Shown piece by piece: positions 1-7,691 of a stretch of DNA of 36,190 bases (within the stretch, counting starts at the first letter, position 1; every line of letters begins with the position of its first letter). The DNA lies in the IMG/VR virus record IMGVR_UViG_3300033996_000169, positions 1 through 36,190 of that record. The stretch is one strand, 5' to 3'. This DNA comes from a virus. The position numbers and the translations under genes are program-made. The notes under the pieces are model-generated. The model worked only from the letters and a program-made list of their open reading frames with translations, had not been told where the DNA came from and did no database searches.

Positions 1-98
1 ATATCTATATATTGAAAATTGGTATCATCATTTGGAATTGATTCCATGATTTTAATCATGTCAATTGAATTAAGCGTTTTTTTTGTAGGTTTTTTCAT
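1..98 (-). CDS. Methyltransferase, N-terminal fragment cut by window edge
   Basis: These bases encode the first 32 residues of the class I methyltransferase that is complete at 34083-34622, and they are identical to the corresponding bases there. The ATG is at 96-98, two bases after the stop of the Cys-rich gene. The reading frame leaves the window at base 1 because the assembly ends here, not because the gene is broken. If the genome is circular, base 1 continues into base 34524 and there is only one methyltransferase gene. Confidence 0.85.
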   Translation of the reverse strand, partial: MKKPTKKTLNSIDMIKIMESIPNDDTNFQYID

Positions 99-100
99 AA

Positions 101-277
101 TTATATTTCGCCACAAGGCTTACAATTCTTTTTGAAATATACTTTGCAATCAGTCCCTTCGTGGTTGCATGGTTCGTCATTAAAGTAAACCTGACCTTCA
201 GTAGCCTTAGAAGTAAACCGAAGGCAAGATAATTTTAGCTTGCATCTTTGAGGTTTACACATTGTAAAATCTGCCAT
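101..277 (-). CDS. Cys-rich small protein (left allele)
   Basis: This is a 58-aa protein of unknown function. It has eight cysteines, including the ends CKPQRCK near residue 7 and NCKPCGE at residues 51-57, which suggests a metal-binding (zinc or iron-sulfur) fold. I chose the ATG at 277 because homology with the copy at 34625-34801 begins exactly there, while a longer upstream reading would run through the terminator. The two copies agree at about 44 of 58 residues, far less than the neighbouring capsid gene. One cysteine (residue 37) is Ser in the other copy; the terminal clusters are kept. It lies downstream of the capsid terminator and two bases before the methyltransferase, so it heads the methyltransferase/glycosyltransferase group. 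Confidence 0.75.
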   Translation of the reverse strand: MADFTMCKPQRCKLKLSCLRFTSKATEGQVYFNDEPCNHEGTDCKVYFKKNCKPCGEI

Positions 278-324
278 ATCAAATAATTTATTTTTTAAAG
301 TAAATGATTTTGAATGCTTTAAAC

Positions 325-351
325 AAAAAAAAGGCGGGAAAATTTCCCGCC
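325..351 (-). terminator. Intrinsic terminator after MCP (left copy)
   Basis: On the minus strand a GGCGGGA/TCCCGCC stem (333-351) with an A/T-rich extension is followed by eight T residues (325-332). It lies about 30 bases after the capsid stop codon. The same hairpin is kept at 34854-34872 although the surrounding non-coding bases differ. It would separate strong capsid transcription from the Cys-rich/methyltransferase genes. Confidence 0.85.
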
Positions 352-382
352 CTTTTACACTAAACACAAACACCAAACACTA

Positions 383-1654
383 TTAAGTAGTCTCAAGGAT
401 AGCCTTTGCAGCTGCAAAAGTTCCTTTAACCAATACTGGAGTATCGTTAGCAGAAATAAACTGCACCAAACGCTGCTCAATTCTTACAGTCTTCAAGTTG
501 TCGATAAAGTCATCACCTGACTCACCAATTGCTACTTGCAAACCGCTTCTCAAACGTACGTTGATAACTGAAAGGTCACCACCTACAAAGTTAGCAGCAG
601 TTCCAGTCAAAGCGTTGGTTGGGATAATGTTTACACCCCAAGCAGTAATTCCACCTTGTGCGTTGAAAGTAACGCCAGCTGGCAAGATATATTGCTTTTC
701 TGCATCCTTCTCAGAAAGCATCAAGTGATATTGTCCAGTCTCAACGAATACGCCAGTAGCAGTTCCGTTTGCAGCTCTTACTTGAGCGATGATTCCGTGG
801 ATAACATCCCAGTTAGTAGCAGACTCGACACCACCAGCCATTGAACCGCCAGTGAAAGTGGTAGACTTAGACAACAAACCAGCAAGCTGAGGAGATGTAC
901 CATTACCAGTAAACAATTGGTTTTCAATTACAGTCTCAACACGCTTAACGCCATTGGATTGGATGTAAGAAGCCAAGTAAGCGGCATCCTCAAGCATTTC
1001 CATAGAAACCTTCATGTGAACACCGATTTTCTCAACCTTAGCTCTCTGCTCTTTGTATTGAACGTCGATTTGAGTTTTCTCAGTTCCTTCGCCAATCATT
1101 ACTGGAGTTCCTTGTTGGTCGTATTCTTCAACCCATACTGCATACTGAGTACCGATTGCTCCAACGCTTGCGTTAGCAAGGTAAACCAACAAACGCTGAC
1201 GGATAGGAGAAACAACACCTGTAAACTCAGAGATTGTTACTTGTCCTGAAGACGCTTCGTTAGCAATAGTTGAAGCTAAAGTGATAGTTCCAACTGACTT
1301 CTCGTTAATTTCAAATACCAAAGGAGCCTTAAGACGAGCGTTAGGCTCATTCTTCAAACGCTCGATTTCAGCTTTAACTGGAGCGTAAGCCTTAATAAAT
1401 GCAGTCTTGAAATCTTCTGCGGTTACTTCTTTCTCAACTGCGCTTTTTTGCATAGCGATGTCAAGCTTATCAAGTTGCTTTTGCATTTCTGCTGCATCTT
1501 CTTTACTTACTACATTGTCAAATGATTTCAACAATGCTTCAGCCTTTTCGAAAGCCTCGTTAGCTTTCACCTCTGCATTGCTTGCCTTAGCCTTTAGAGC
1601 CTCACCAGCTTCTGCAATGACTGCCTTTACGGCGTCGATTGTTAGATTTTCCAT
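383..1654 (-). CDS. Major capsid protein, HK97 fold (left allele)
   Basis: A 423-aa capsid subunit. Residues 1-105 are Ala/Lys/Glu-rich and predicted coiled coil, as expected for a fused scaffolding (delta) domain that the upstream prohead protease would remove. The rest has the composition and patterns of HK97-type capsid proteins: a segment around residues 115-150 rich in Thr, Ile and Ser with VVSPIRQRLL, an AVWVEE strand, a long spine helix region (KVSMEMLEDAAYLASYI), and a C-terminal P-domain-like stretch ending in VRIEQRLVQF. The start overlaps the protease stop by 13 bases. A terminator follows it. The second version at 34905-36176 differs at only about 10 residues, half of them in the scaffold part. 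Confidence 0.93.
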   Translation of the reverse strand: MENLTIDAVKAVIAEAGEALKAKASNAEVKANEAFEKAEALLKSFDNVVSKEDAAEMQKQLDKLDIAMQKSAVEKEVTAEDFKTAFIKAYAPVKAEIERLKNEPNARLKAPLVFEINEKSVGTITLASTIANEASSGQVTISEFTGVVSPIRQRLLVYLANASVGAIGTQYAVWVEEYDQQGTPVMIGEGTEKTQIDVQYKEQRAKVEKIGVHMKVSMEMLEDAAYLASYIQSNGVKRVETVIENQLFTGNGTSPQLAGLLSKSTTFTGGSMAGGVESATNWDVIHGIIAQVRAANGTATGVFVETGQYHLMLSEKDAEKQYILPAGVTFNAQGGITAWGVNIIPTNALTGTAANFVGGDLSVINVRLRSGLQVAIGESGDDFIDNLKTVRIEQRLVQFISANDTPVLVKGTFAAAKAILETT

Positions 1655-2673
1655 GATTCAAATTGTTTTTTAAGTTCGTTAATTGTTATTATTTCGACCT
1701 CTTCGGCTTTCTTAATTTCCAAAGTAGGCGCCGCTGGCTTTAGAAACTCCAAAAGTGATTTGAGTTGATTTTCTAGTTTTTCAAGGGTTTCGTCTGTTGC
1801 GTCAGATGTCTTTACAAACTTCTCAAGTCTGTTAAGATATTCGAATGCATCAGACTCGCTTTTCAGGTCAATAAATGTGGTCTCAGGATTAGCTCCTAAG
1901 AATTGAACGGCAGAACCCTCATACATCATTACTTCTTTAATTAGGTTTGCTTTGGCCTCTTGGTCGAACTGCTCTTTAATAGTTCTAAAGCCAAATGAAT
2001 GCTGGTTGATTAGCTCGCTCTCAATCATCTTCTGAAAGTCTTGACCAGCAGCATGAGAGCCAATCTTTGCCTCGTAACGCAATCCTTTATTGTCTTCGTA
2101 AAGATTAGTGATTTTTGCGACAACCTTATTTTTGTCATGGTCAAGTAAATACTTGATTAGCTGCTTTCCTTGTGGTCCACGTTCCATGATTGTCTTGGTA
2201 AACGCACCAGCTTCGATAACGTCACCATCAAGGTCTTTATTGCCAAAAACGGCAAAGTAACCCGAAACAATCCCTTGTTTCATGTCGCTATCTGTAAAGC
2301 CTTGGTTTAATCCTTTTTTTACGAAACCCATATCGCTATTATCTTTTATTTCACCTAATTCTCTTAATTTACTTCTGCTCCATCCTAAAGCAGCCTTACC
2401 ACCCCAAGCATCATACATAAGCAATCCGCAACCATCTGAATAAGACGTGGAGGCTTGTAAATCAACCTCGTGACGGCTTAAATACGAATACATTCGCTTA
2501 ATGGTATCAATCGACAAAGGCTCGCCGTTCGCAAGCTGGTTGGCTCTTTGTTTGCCTACTGGCGTACCACAAGTTCCCCAACCATTCTCCTCAACATATT
2601 TTAAAACCCTTCTAGCGTTATTCCTAACTGACTGAGGATAATCGGAATATGATTGCTCGGCTTTTTCTAGCAT
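1642..2673 (-). CDS. HK97-family prohead protease with N-terminal extra domain
   Basis: A 343-aa capsid maturation protease. The core (about 130-270) matches the HK97 prohead protease family (Peptidase U35): it starts with GYFAVFGNKDLDGDVI, carries His179 in LLDHDKN and Ser226 in NQHSFGF, the expected His/Ser catalytic pair. An N-terminal part (1-110) contains an all-helical domain with GTPVGKQRANQLANGEP, seen attached to this protease in other Bacteroidota phages; its role is not known to me. The C-terminal 70 residues are charged and coiled-coil-like. It precedes and overlaps the capsid gene, whose scaffold domain is its likely substrate. A TATATTTG promoter lies 17 bases upstream of the ATG. 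Confidence 0.9.
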   Translation of the reverse strand: MLEKAEQSYSDYPQSVRNNARRVLKYVEENGWGTCGTPVGKQRANQLANGEPLSIDTIKRMYSYLSRHEVDLQASTSYSDGCGLLMYDAWGGKAALGWSRSKLRELGEIKDNSDMGFVKKGLNQGFTDSDMKQGIVSGYFAVFGNKDLDGDVIEAGAFTKTIMERGPQGKQLIKYLLDHDKNKVVAKITNLYEDNKGLRYEAKIGSHAAGQDFQKMIESELINQHSFGFRTIKEQFDQEAKANLIKEVMMYEGSAVQFLGANPETTFIDLKSESDAFEYLNRLEKFVKTSDATDETLEKLENQLKSLLEFLKPAAPTLEIKKAEEVEIITINELKKQFESWKI

Positions 2674-2689
2674 TGCTTATTCGTTTACC

Positions 2690-2697
2690 CAAATATA
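2690..2697 (-). promoter_or_regulatory. Late-type promoter before protease (-7 TATATTTG)
   Basis: The minus strand carries TATATTTG, the Bacteroidota -7 consensus (TAnnTTTG), ending 17 bases before the ATG at 2673. The leader CGAATAAGCAATG is nearly identical to those before portal and major tail protein. The -33 region is T-rich; a TTG lies 21 bases upstream, a looser fit than at other sites. Confidence 0.7.
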
Positions 2698-2728
2698 CAA
2701 AGAAAAAAAATTAGGAAACAAAAGGCGA

Positions 2729-3499
2729 TTAAATCACAAATGCATTAGGAAAGTTTCGGCGTGCATAAGACTCTGAAACATAAACAACAACGCAACTGCA
2801 ATTTACTGTTTGAGCGGCTCCTCCGTTAATATCTCCTGGTTTGTCCATTTGTACAATGGTAAAATTAGGATTGGTAAATTGAAAAAATAAGTCTGCTCTA
2901 ATTGGTTTGTCTTGCGCTTGTATGTGCTGGATTCTTGGCTCTCTAGCTCCGCCGTGAATCCATATTTTCCAAAGTTGAGTTCCAGTTTGATTTGCCCAAT
3001 CCTCTGCTGATTTCTTTTTACCTTCATTGTAGGCTCGTGTTGATTCTGTCCTTGCTATTGCTCTTGCACGTTTTATGTCAGGGATAAACTCTAATAAAAG
3101 CCTTTCAATCTCAAAAGGATTTAATCCATCTTCAATACCTTGAGCAATAATTTCATTAACCTTTTTTTGAGTTGTGTTTGTTACATCCAAAATAAGCTGA
3201 CCAAGGTTTTGCAAAACCCAGTCCTTAATCCATTCCTTCCAAGTGTTTAAAAAGAAATTATCGGGAATAAAAGCCTTCTCTCTGTTGTCTTGTCTTATGC
3301 GATTAAACTCTTTGCGTGCTGAATCAACAAAGACATTTTGGTAAAACTCGATGTAAGCGTTTTGCATAGGCAACAATGGAACAACTGGTTTTGCCTGTTC
3401 CTTCAATGCCTCTGTAAATATTTTTACTCCAAGGCGTTCGTATCTCTTTAAGTCTGCTTGCGCTGACCTTCTAACCTTAGAATAATTTATTTTTCTCAT
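2729..3499 (-). CDS. Mu gpF-like minor head / head morphogenesis protein
   Basis: A 256-aa protein with hallmarks of the Mu gpF-like minor head family (PF04233): RARAIARTES at 144-153, then an aromatic W..W..G block with H192 and D197, and the terminal Cys pair NCSC at 233-236. Family members are minor capsid components encoded next to the portal and needed for head assembly. The gene sits directly after the portal (stop and start four bases apart) and before the protease, the usual order. The N-terminal half is helical and charged. Confidence 0.85.
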   Translation of the reverse strand: MRKINYSKVRRSAQADLKRYERLGVKIFTEALKEQAKPVVPLLPMQNAYIEFYQNVFVDSARKEFNRIRQDNREKAFIPDNFFLNTWKEWIKDWVLQNLGQLILDVTNTTQKKVNEIIAQGIEDGLNPFEIERLLLEFIPDIKRARAIARTESTRAYNEGKKKSAEDWANQTGTQLWKIWIHGGAREPRIQHIQAQDKPIRADLFFQFTNPNFTIVQMDKPGDINGGAAQTVNCSCVVVYVSESYARRNFPNAFVI

Positions 3500-3502
3500 T
3501 GC

Positions 3503-4885
3503 TTAGGCTTGGAAATCTACAAAGTCAGTTGCTGCACCTCCTAAAGCCTCCTCGCTTGGAATTACATTGCTAGGAATCCAATGCACATTCATTGCTGGGT
3601 CTTCGCTTGCGTGCCAGTTTAGTAGGCTTCTAACCTCGTTACCAGTAAAGTAAGGTGACTTGCCATAAGTGTCAAGAATTACCTTTACATCGGGTTGTAA
3701 CTCGCTAAAGCTAGAAATATCAAAGTCAATAACGTAATCCATGCCATAAGACTTGCCAAGCCATTGAGTAAACTTCTCCTCAATCATTTGAAGCTGCGGC
3801 ATAATTACGTCAGTAACCAAAGCCTTTTGAGCGCCTTCTAAGTTGGCATAAGTAGCGTTAGACGTAAATAATACTGGATTAACTCCCCAAAGACCGCAAA
3901 GGGTCTGCAAGTCCATGTTTTGAGAGTTAATGATATCCATTGCAACTGGAGACAATCCGATTGCATCGTAACGCAAAGGAATAGAAGAGGCAACTATTTT
4001 ATTAATGTTTTTATTGCCATTAATACGTTCGTCAATTCTTTCATCCATTTTTGCCCTTTGGTCAGGCGATGGCCAAAACTCAGGGTTTGTAATGTTAGGC
4101 GAAATAATACCTTTGGCGCCTCCGTTTTGGAAAGTCTTTTGCTTTGCCTCGGTCGCTTCGTTGTTTGCTTGTAAGGTCTTTAAACCAGCCAATAGGGGAG
4201 GCATACCTCTAAGTTGTGCGCCGTTCAAATCCCAAGTAAGGTTTGTGGTTTTGATGTGCAATACTTGTTCTGCTGGTATCTCAATGTTTTGGTCGCCAAT
4301 AATCAATTTGTAGCCTCTCACAGGCTCAAACAAATTACCAGCTACAATTTCCACATAGTTTGACGGCATTACGTACATCTCCTTAATCTTGCCCTTATTT
4401 GGTCCTTCAGCTGGAGAAAAGCCATAAACAAATATTTCACCGCTAGTATTGTACCACGTTAGCATGGCATCTAAAAACTCCGCCCAAGTTTGCATCGGGT
4501 TAGGGTTTTTAATTAGCTGGCTTACTGGGTCAGAGTAATTAACATCTTGCAGCTCTTTTTTTCTAAACGCTATGCTTTGCAATCTGTTTAACTCCTTAGA
4601 GTTGTATTTCCCCCCTCTGTATTTCTTTGCTGCTTGAGTTTCTTTATAAACGTAAGTAGGGCATTGCTTGCCCTTCTCTGCTATTTTTCGAATAATTGAA
4701 TAAACTAAAGCGTTTCCCTTGTAACCTTGGTCAATAAAAGTTTGCTGGTTTGAGTCATACCAAACAACAAGAGTCGAAGCCGTAAATTGGCCGTATAGGA
4801 TTTGATTGAGCAGATTTACATCGGGATAAGTCTTGGTTGGCATGACTTGTGGCGTGATGTAATTCTGAAGAGCCTTTAATAGCAT
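3503..4885 (-). CDS. Portal protein (HK97-type)
   Basis: A 460-aa portal subunit, expected to form the dodecameric DNA channel at one capsid vertex. Evidence includes the segment PNPMQTWAEFLDAMLTWYNTSGE near 130, the PAEQVLHIKT strand near 225, and the LGLAG-like stretch MPPLLAGLKTLQANNEATEAKQK near 245-270, followed by a CGLWGVNP..F motif at about 345, all in the order seen in the Phage_portal family. Length is normal. It lies between terminase and the gpF-like gene. A TATATTTG promoter is placed 17 bases before the ATG. Confidence 0.92.
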   Translation of the reverse strand: MLLKALQNYITPQVMPTKTYPDVNLLNQILYGQFTASTLVVWYDSNQQTFIDQGYKGNALVYSIIRKIAEKGKQCPTYVYKETQAAKKYRGGKYNSKELNRLQSIAFRKKELQDVNYSDPVSQLIKNPNPMQTWAEFLDAMLTWYNTSGEIFVYGFSPAEGPNKGKIKEMYVMPSNYVEIVAGNLFEPVRGYKLIIGDQNIEIPAEQVLHIKTTNLTWDLNGAQLRGMPPLLAGLKTLQANNEATEAKQKTFQNGGAKGIISPNITNPEFWPSPDQRAKMDERIDERINGNKNINKIVASSIPLRYDAIGLSPVAMDIINSQNMDLQTLCGLWGVNPVLFTSNATYANLEGAQKALVTDVIMPQLQMIEEKFTQWLGKSYGMDYVIDFDISSFSELQPDVKVILDTYGKSPYFTGNEVRSLLNWHASEDPAMNVHWIPSNVIPSEEALGGAATDFVDFQA

Positions 4886-4901
4886 AGCATATTCGTTTTA
4901 A

Positions 4902-4909
4902 CAAATATA
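4902..4909 (-). promoter_or_regulatory. Late-type promoter before portal (-7 TATATTTG)
   Basis: TATATTTG on the minus strand, 17 bases before the portal ATG, followed by GTTAAAACGAATATGCTATG, almost the same leader as that of the major tail protein. A TTT triplet stands at the -33 position 17 bases upstream instead of TTG. Confidence 0.7.
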
Positions 4910-4910
4910 C

Positions 4911-5075
4911 CTATTTATTTTTTTCTAAAAATGTAGTTCCATAAAACCAAATTACAAGCATTGAAGCTCTTGCTACCCAATGCCATGTAAGCGGATTAAA
5001 ATCTAAAGTTATAAATGCAATCAGCACGTATGTGATAAACATTAGAATAATCGCTGCAATTGTTTCTTTGCTCAT
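4911..5075 (-). CDS. Small two-helix membrane protein
   Basis: A 54-aa protein with two hydrophobic segments, about residues 5-24 (IAAIILMFITYVLIAFITL) and 32-49 (ARASMLVIWFYGTTFL), and a basic end (EKNK). The ATG at 5075 overlaps the terL stop codon as ATGA, so it is translationally coupled to terL; the longer reading upstream would overlap terL much more. Unknown function. Two membrane segments on a small protein could mean a holin or membrane-associated accessory, but it is far from the lysis genes, so I do not assign one. Confidence 0.65.
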   Translation of the reverse strand: MSKETIAAIILMFITYVLIAFITLDFNPLTWHWVARASMLVIWFYGTTFLEKNK

Positions 5076-6289
5076 ATTGAAAAGGTAAATTTTGAACCCA
5101 AAAGTAATTCGGTAAATCCCCAAACAAGCGCATCTACTCGGTCAGGCGACTTGCCTTTATCAGGGTCAAATGTAATCATTTGATTTTCAAGGATTGGAAA
5201 TTGGCCAATGTGATAAATTTTATTTTGCTCATAAAGTGAATAGATAGGCTCGGCTCTGACGTATTTACCCTTAGTTGCATTTACTAGCTTTATTCTTGCG
5301 GTCGTGTTTTGCGACCTTAAAACGCTTTCTACCATGTCTCCACCCATGTTTTTCTCGGCAACTATGCAATCGGCGTTCCAGCGTTCAAATGCTTTAACGG
5401 CAACTGCTGCCCATTGGCTAGGTGAGTATTTACCACTTAAATCTTCCAACACATATCCATTTCCATTTGAATCTTTAGCACAGACAATTATACCCGTCTC
5501 ATCTGAATCTAAATTGGCGGATGCCGCTGGGTCAACTGATATGACAATGCGTTCTAATTGTGGCGAATTCGCCATTCTAAGACGTTCAATTATTTGCCTA
5601 TTCCACAACATCCCCTCGGCGTCTTCGAGCCAATGGCCAAGGAATAAATGATTGTAGCGATGTAGGTTTTCAGTTCTAGTCCGTTCAGCTTGGGCCACAA
5701 AAGATGGAGACAAGTTTTTTTGGTTGTCTAGGTATGTGGTATGAATGTAGCTTGTGTCTTCTCTTTGATGCTTTACAAATCTGTTATAAATCCAATGAGA
5801 TTTGTAACTAGGATTCATTACCAAAATAACTCTGTTTGGCTTGTTTACGGCACGAATAGATAGGTCGATTCGTTCGAATACATCCTCATCCATTAACTCC
5901 TCGGATTCGTCAAGAATAAAGGTTGTAACGCCAGCAATTGACTTGAGATTAGCCGTTGCAGTCCCTTGGCTAGTCTTTATGCCTCTGAATAAAATCTTTG
6001 AGCCTGTTGCCTTGTTAATGATTTCTGACTGGGTTATTTCAAAGTCCTCCGCTTTATTCATCAAATCAATTTTGTCGATGAATTCAGGAATAATCGAAAT
6101 AAACGCAGAGGTTAGAGTCCAACGAGTAAAAAGGATTACGTGGCCCTCTTCGTAAGTTAGGTTTAACAGAAACATTGACAATGTCCACGACTTACCACTA
6201 CCTCGACCTCCAGTTATAAGGTAATAACGTGTTTTAGGAACCTCTAAAAATAAAGGCTTGTATTTGTCTATTATTCGGATTGAATCCAC
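5072..6289 (-). CDS. terL: Terminase large subunit
   Basis: A 405-aa packaging motor ATPase/nuclease, PBSX/Terminase_3 type. The Walker A variant GGRGSGKS lies at 27-34, Walker B ILDESEE at 125-131, and the nuclease domain opens with ISVDPAASANLDSDETG from about 250, providing the first acidic residue; a further acidic pair is in DPDKGKSPDRVDALVWG near 385. The start is GTG at 6289, overlapping terS by 19 bases. This protein would cut concatemers and pump DNA through the portal encoded next. I see nothing that distinguishes cos from headful packaging. Confidence 0.94.
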   Translation of the reverse strand: MDSIRIIDKYKPLFLEVPKTRYYLITGGRGSGKSWTLSMFLLNLTYEEGHVILFTRWTLTSAFISIIPEFIDKIDLMNKAEDFEITQSEIINKATGSKILFRGIKTSQGTATANLKSIAGVTTFILDESEELMDEDVFERIDLSIRAVNKPNRVILVMNPSYKSHWIYNRFVKHQREDTSYIHTTYLDNQKNLSPSFVAQAERTRTENLHRYNHLFLGHWLEDAEGMLWNRQIIERLRMANSPQLERIVISVDPAASANLDSDETGIIVCAKDSNGNGYVLEDLSGKYSPSQWAAVAVKAFERWNADCIVAEKNMGGDMVESVLRSQNTTARIKLVNATKGKYVRAEPIYSLYEQNKIYHIGQFPILENQMITFDPDKGKSPDRVDALVWGFTELLLGSKFTFSI

Positions 6290-6621
6290 TCTATTGGTGG
6301 CGTTATCTTGTCGCCTTTAGTTGTATGGTCGTGGTCAAACTTATCTCGTTGTCCTAGTCTTTGTTTGCCTAGCCAAATAAGCATTCCACGGTCTTTATCC
6401 TTTAAAGCTGCTTCGTATTGCTTGGCAAGTAACAACGCATCTCCCTTGCTCCTATTTTGCCGCAAAAACTCGGTAAAACCCATTGCGAGGTCATCCTTGC
6501 ATCGGTTGTAAAATGTCTCCTCGTCAATGCCTAAATAGGCAGCGCATTGAACTCCTGTACATCCAGCCTGAACGAGTCGCCCCATTTCTATCCAGTCGAT
6601 TGGTGATTTTGGTCGTGCCAT
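6271..6621 (-). CDS. terS: Terminase small subunit-like HTH protein
   Basis: A 116-aa protein whose N-terminal 55 residues form a helix-turn-helix (GCTGVQCAAYLGIDEETFYNRC), followed by a helical region with RSKGDALLLAKQYEAALKDKD and LIWLGKQRLGQRDK. This arrangement is common for small terminase subunits of Bacteroidota phages, which recognise the packaging site. Position directly upstream of terL with a 19-base overlap supports it. Its ATG abuts the stop of the ABC-GNAT gene. Confidence 0.82.
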   Translation of the reverse strand: MARPKSPIDWIEMGRLVQAGCTGVQCAAYLGIDEETFYNRCKDDLAMGFTEFLRQNRSKGDALLLAKQYEAALKDKDRGMLIWLGKQRLGQRDKFDHDHTTKGDKITPPIEWIQSE

Positions 6622-7691
6622 TATTTTAATTCAAATGAAACTGTAATTCTATTTTGAGATGTGTTCATATTTCCAACTGTGCTACCTTTACTTTGACTTT
6701 TTGTTCTTCCACTTCTAGTACAAATCCAATTTTTTGATTTTTTTAATGAATTTATTAATGATGGTGAAGAAGAAACGATGTTAAATCTCTGTTGTTGTTT
6801 TTTGTAAAAATAACCAATCTCATTCAATAATTTTATGCCTATACCAAGACCTTGATAATCCGGAAGAACAACCAATCTGTGAACTTTTTTTATATTTTTT
6901 GCACTAGGATGTGGAAAATGTAAAATTGAAATGAATCCTGCTACTTCATTATTTACAATTGACACATAAACTTCTGATGCATTATTATGAGAATGACTTA
7001 AATAGTGATGCTTTGCAAACATTTTCCATATTCCCTTATCTTTTGTGTTGAATATTTCAAATTTAATTTCTGGTCTATTTTTTTTTTGCCCTTCAAGAGA
7101 TTGAAAGGTCATTGTATCAGTATTAAAAATCCAATCAGGCAAAAGCCAATCTATTATATCAAAATGGCAAGAAATTGCTATAAATTGTTTTTTTGTCTTT
7201 CTAATTGCTTTTTGCATTGCAAATGAGCCTATTTGAGCAACTTGTCTGTCAACGACAGATGTAAATTCGTCAAAAACAAATAAATCTTGATTTTCAAGAA
7301 TTGCTCTTGCTAAATCAACTCTCATTTTTTGACCATTAGATAAAACTGAATATGGTTTTAGCCAAGATGGAGGAGAAGAAAATCCAACAGAATTAAAAGC
7401 TTGAGTAATATCATCGATTGAACAATTTTTAGGCATATCATCCAAAACTGTCTCTGACTGATAATCATAATTAGTAATATATGATTCGGGAAAAAGTTGT
7501 TTTGCTATTGTTGTTTTTCCTGTACCTGATTTTCCAACAATTATTCCTATTTGCCAATTGTTTGACAAATCAATATTACCCTCAAATTTTTCTACAATAT
7601 GTTCTGATTGTAAATCAAATTTACCAATTACTGAAGCAACTCTAAATGTTTGCTTTGGTTTTACTTCTTTTATAATGTTAAAAGTCGGCAT
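6621..7691 (-). CDS. ABC-type ATPase fused to GNAT acetyltransferase domain
   Basis: A 356-aa two-domain protein. Residues 40-195 are an ABC-class ATPase: Walker A GKSGTGKTT at 53-61, signature LSNGQKMRVDLARA at 117-130, Walker B LFVFDEFT at 137-144 and a switch His at 176. No membrane segments exist, so it is not a transporter. Residues 210-325 are a GNAT domain with HHYLS at 228-232 and the acetyl-CoA loop in VVLPDYQGLGIG at 274-285. The layout recalls enzymes related to phage Mu Mom, a GNAT-fold DNA-modifying enzyme; this is inference. It overlaps the ParB-like gene by 22 bases. The DNA is clearly more AT-rich than the adjacent terminase genes, suggesting separate acquisition. Confidence 0.85.
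   Translation of the reverse strand: MPTFNIIKEVKPKQTFRVASVIGKFDLQSEHIVEKFEGNIDLSNNWQIGIIVGKSGTGKTTIAKQLFPESYITNYDYQSETVLDDMPKNCSIDDITQAFNSVGFSSPPSWLKPYSVLSNGQKMRVDLARAILENQDLFVFDEFTSVVDRQVAQIGSFAMQKAIRKTKKQFIAISCHFDIIDWLLPDWIFNTDTMTFQSLEGQKKNRPEIKFEIFNTKDKGIWKMFAKHHYLSHSHNNASEVYVSIVNNEVAGFISILHFPHPSAKNIKKVHRLVVLPDYQGLGIGIKLLNEIGYFYKKQQQRFNIVSSSPSLINSLKKSKNWICTRSGRTKSQSKGSTVGNMNTSQNRITVSFELK

Larger units (their letters stand above)
1..1668. repeat. Left copy of diverged terminal duplication
   Basis: This block matches 34525-36190 along its whole length. The first 127 bases are identical to 34525-34651, and 1611-1668 is identical to 36133-36190. Between these flanks the copies differ at scattered sites, by eye about one base in twelve in the part I aligned, with a net length difference of 2 bases. 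The block spans the methyltransferase start, a Cys-rich gene, a terminator, the capsid gene and the protease 3' end. The pattern fits the two overlapping ends of a circular assembly that carry different alleles. Confidence 0.95.

Noticed and set aside
1-1668. Insertion sequence or transposon as the cause of the end duplication
   Set aside because: No transposase, no inverted ends, no target duplication; the copied block holds phage structural genes and sits at both assembly ends.
498-1673. Plus-strand open frames of 60-110 aa over the capsid gene (also repeated at 35439-35795)
   Set aside because: They lie opposite a highly conserved gene, have Ser/Leu-rich shadow composition, and differ between the two copies in the way expected for silent changes on the minus strand.
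2803-3027. Minus-strand 74-aa frame inside the gpF-like gene
   Set aside because: Out-of-frame reading with no domain, fully inside a recognised gene.
6621-7691. ABC transporter ATPase subunit
   Set aside because: No permease or membrane segments nearby, and the ATPase is fused to a GNAT domain, so transport is unlikely.
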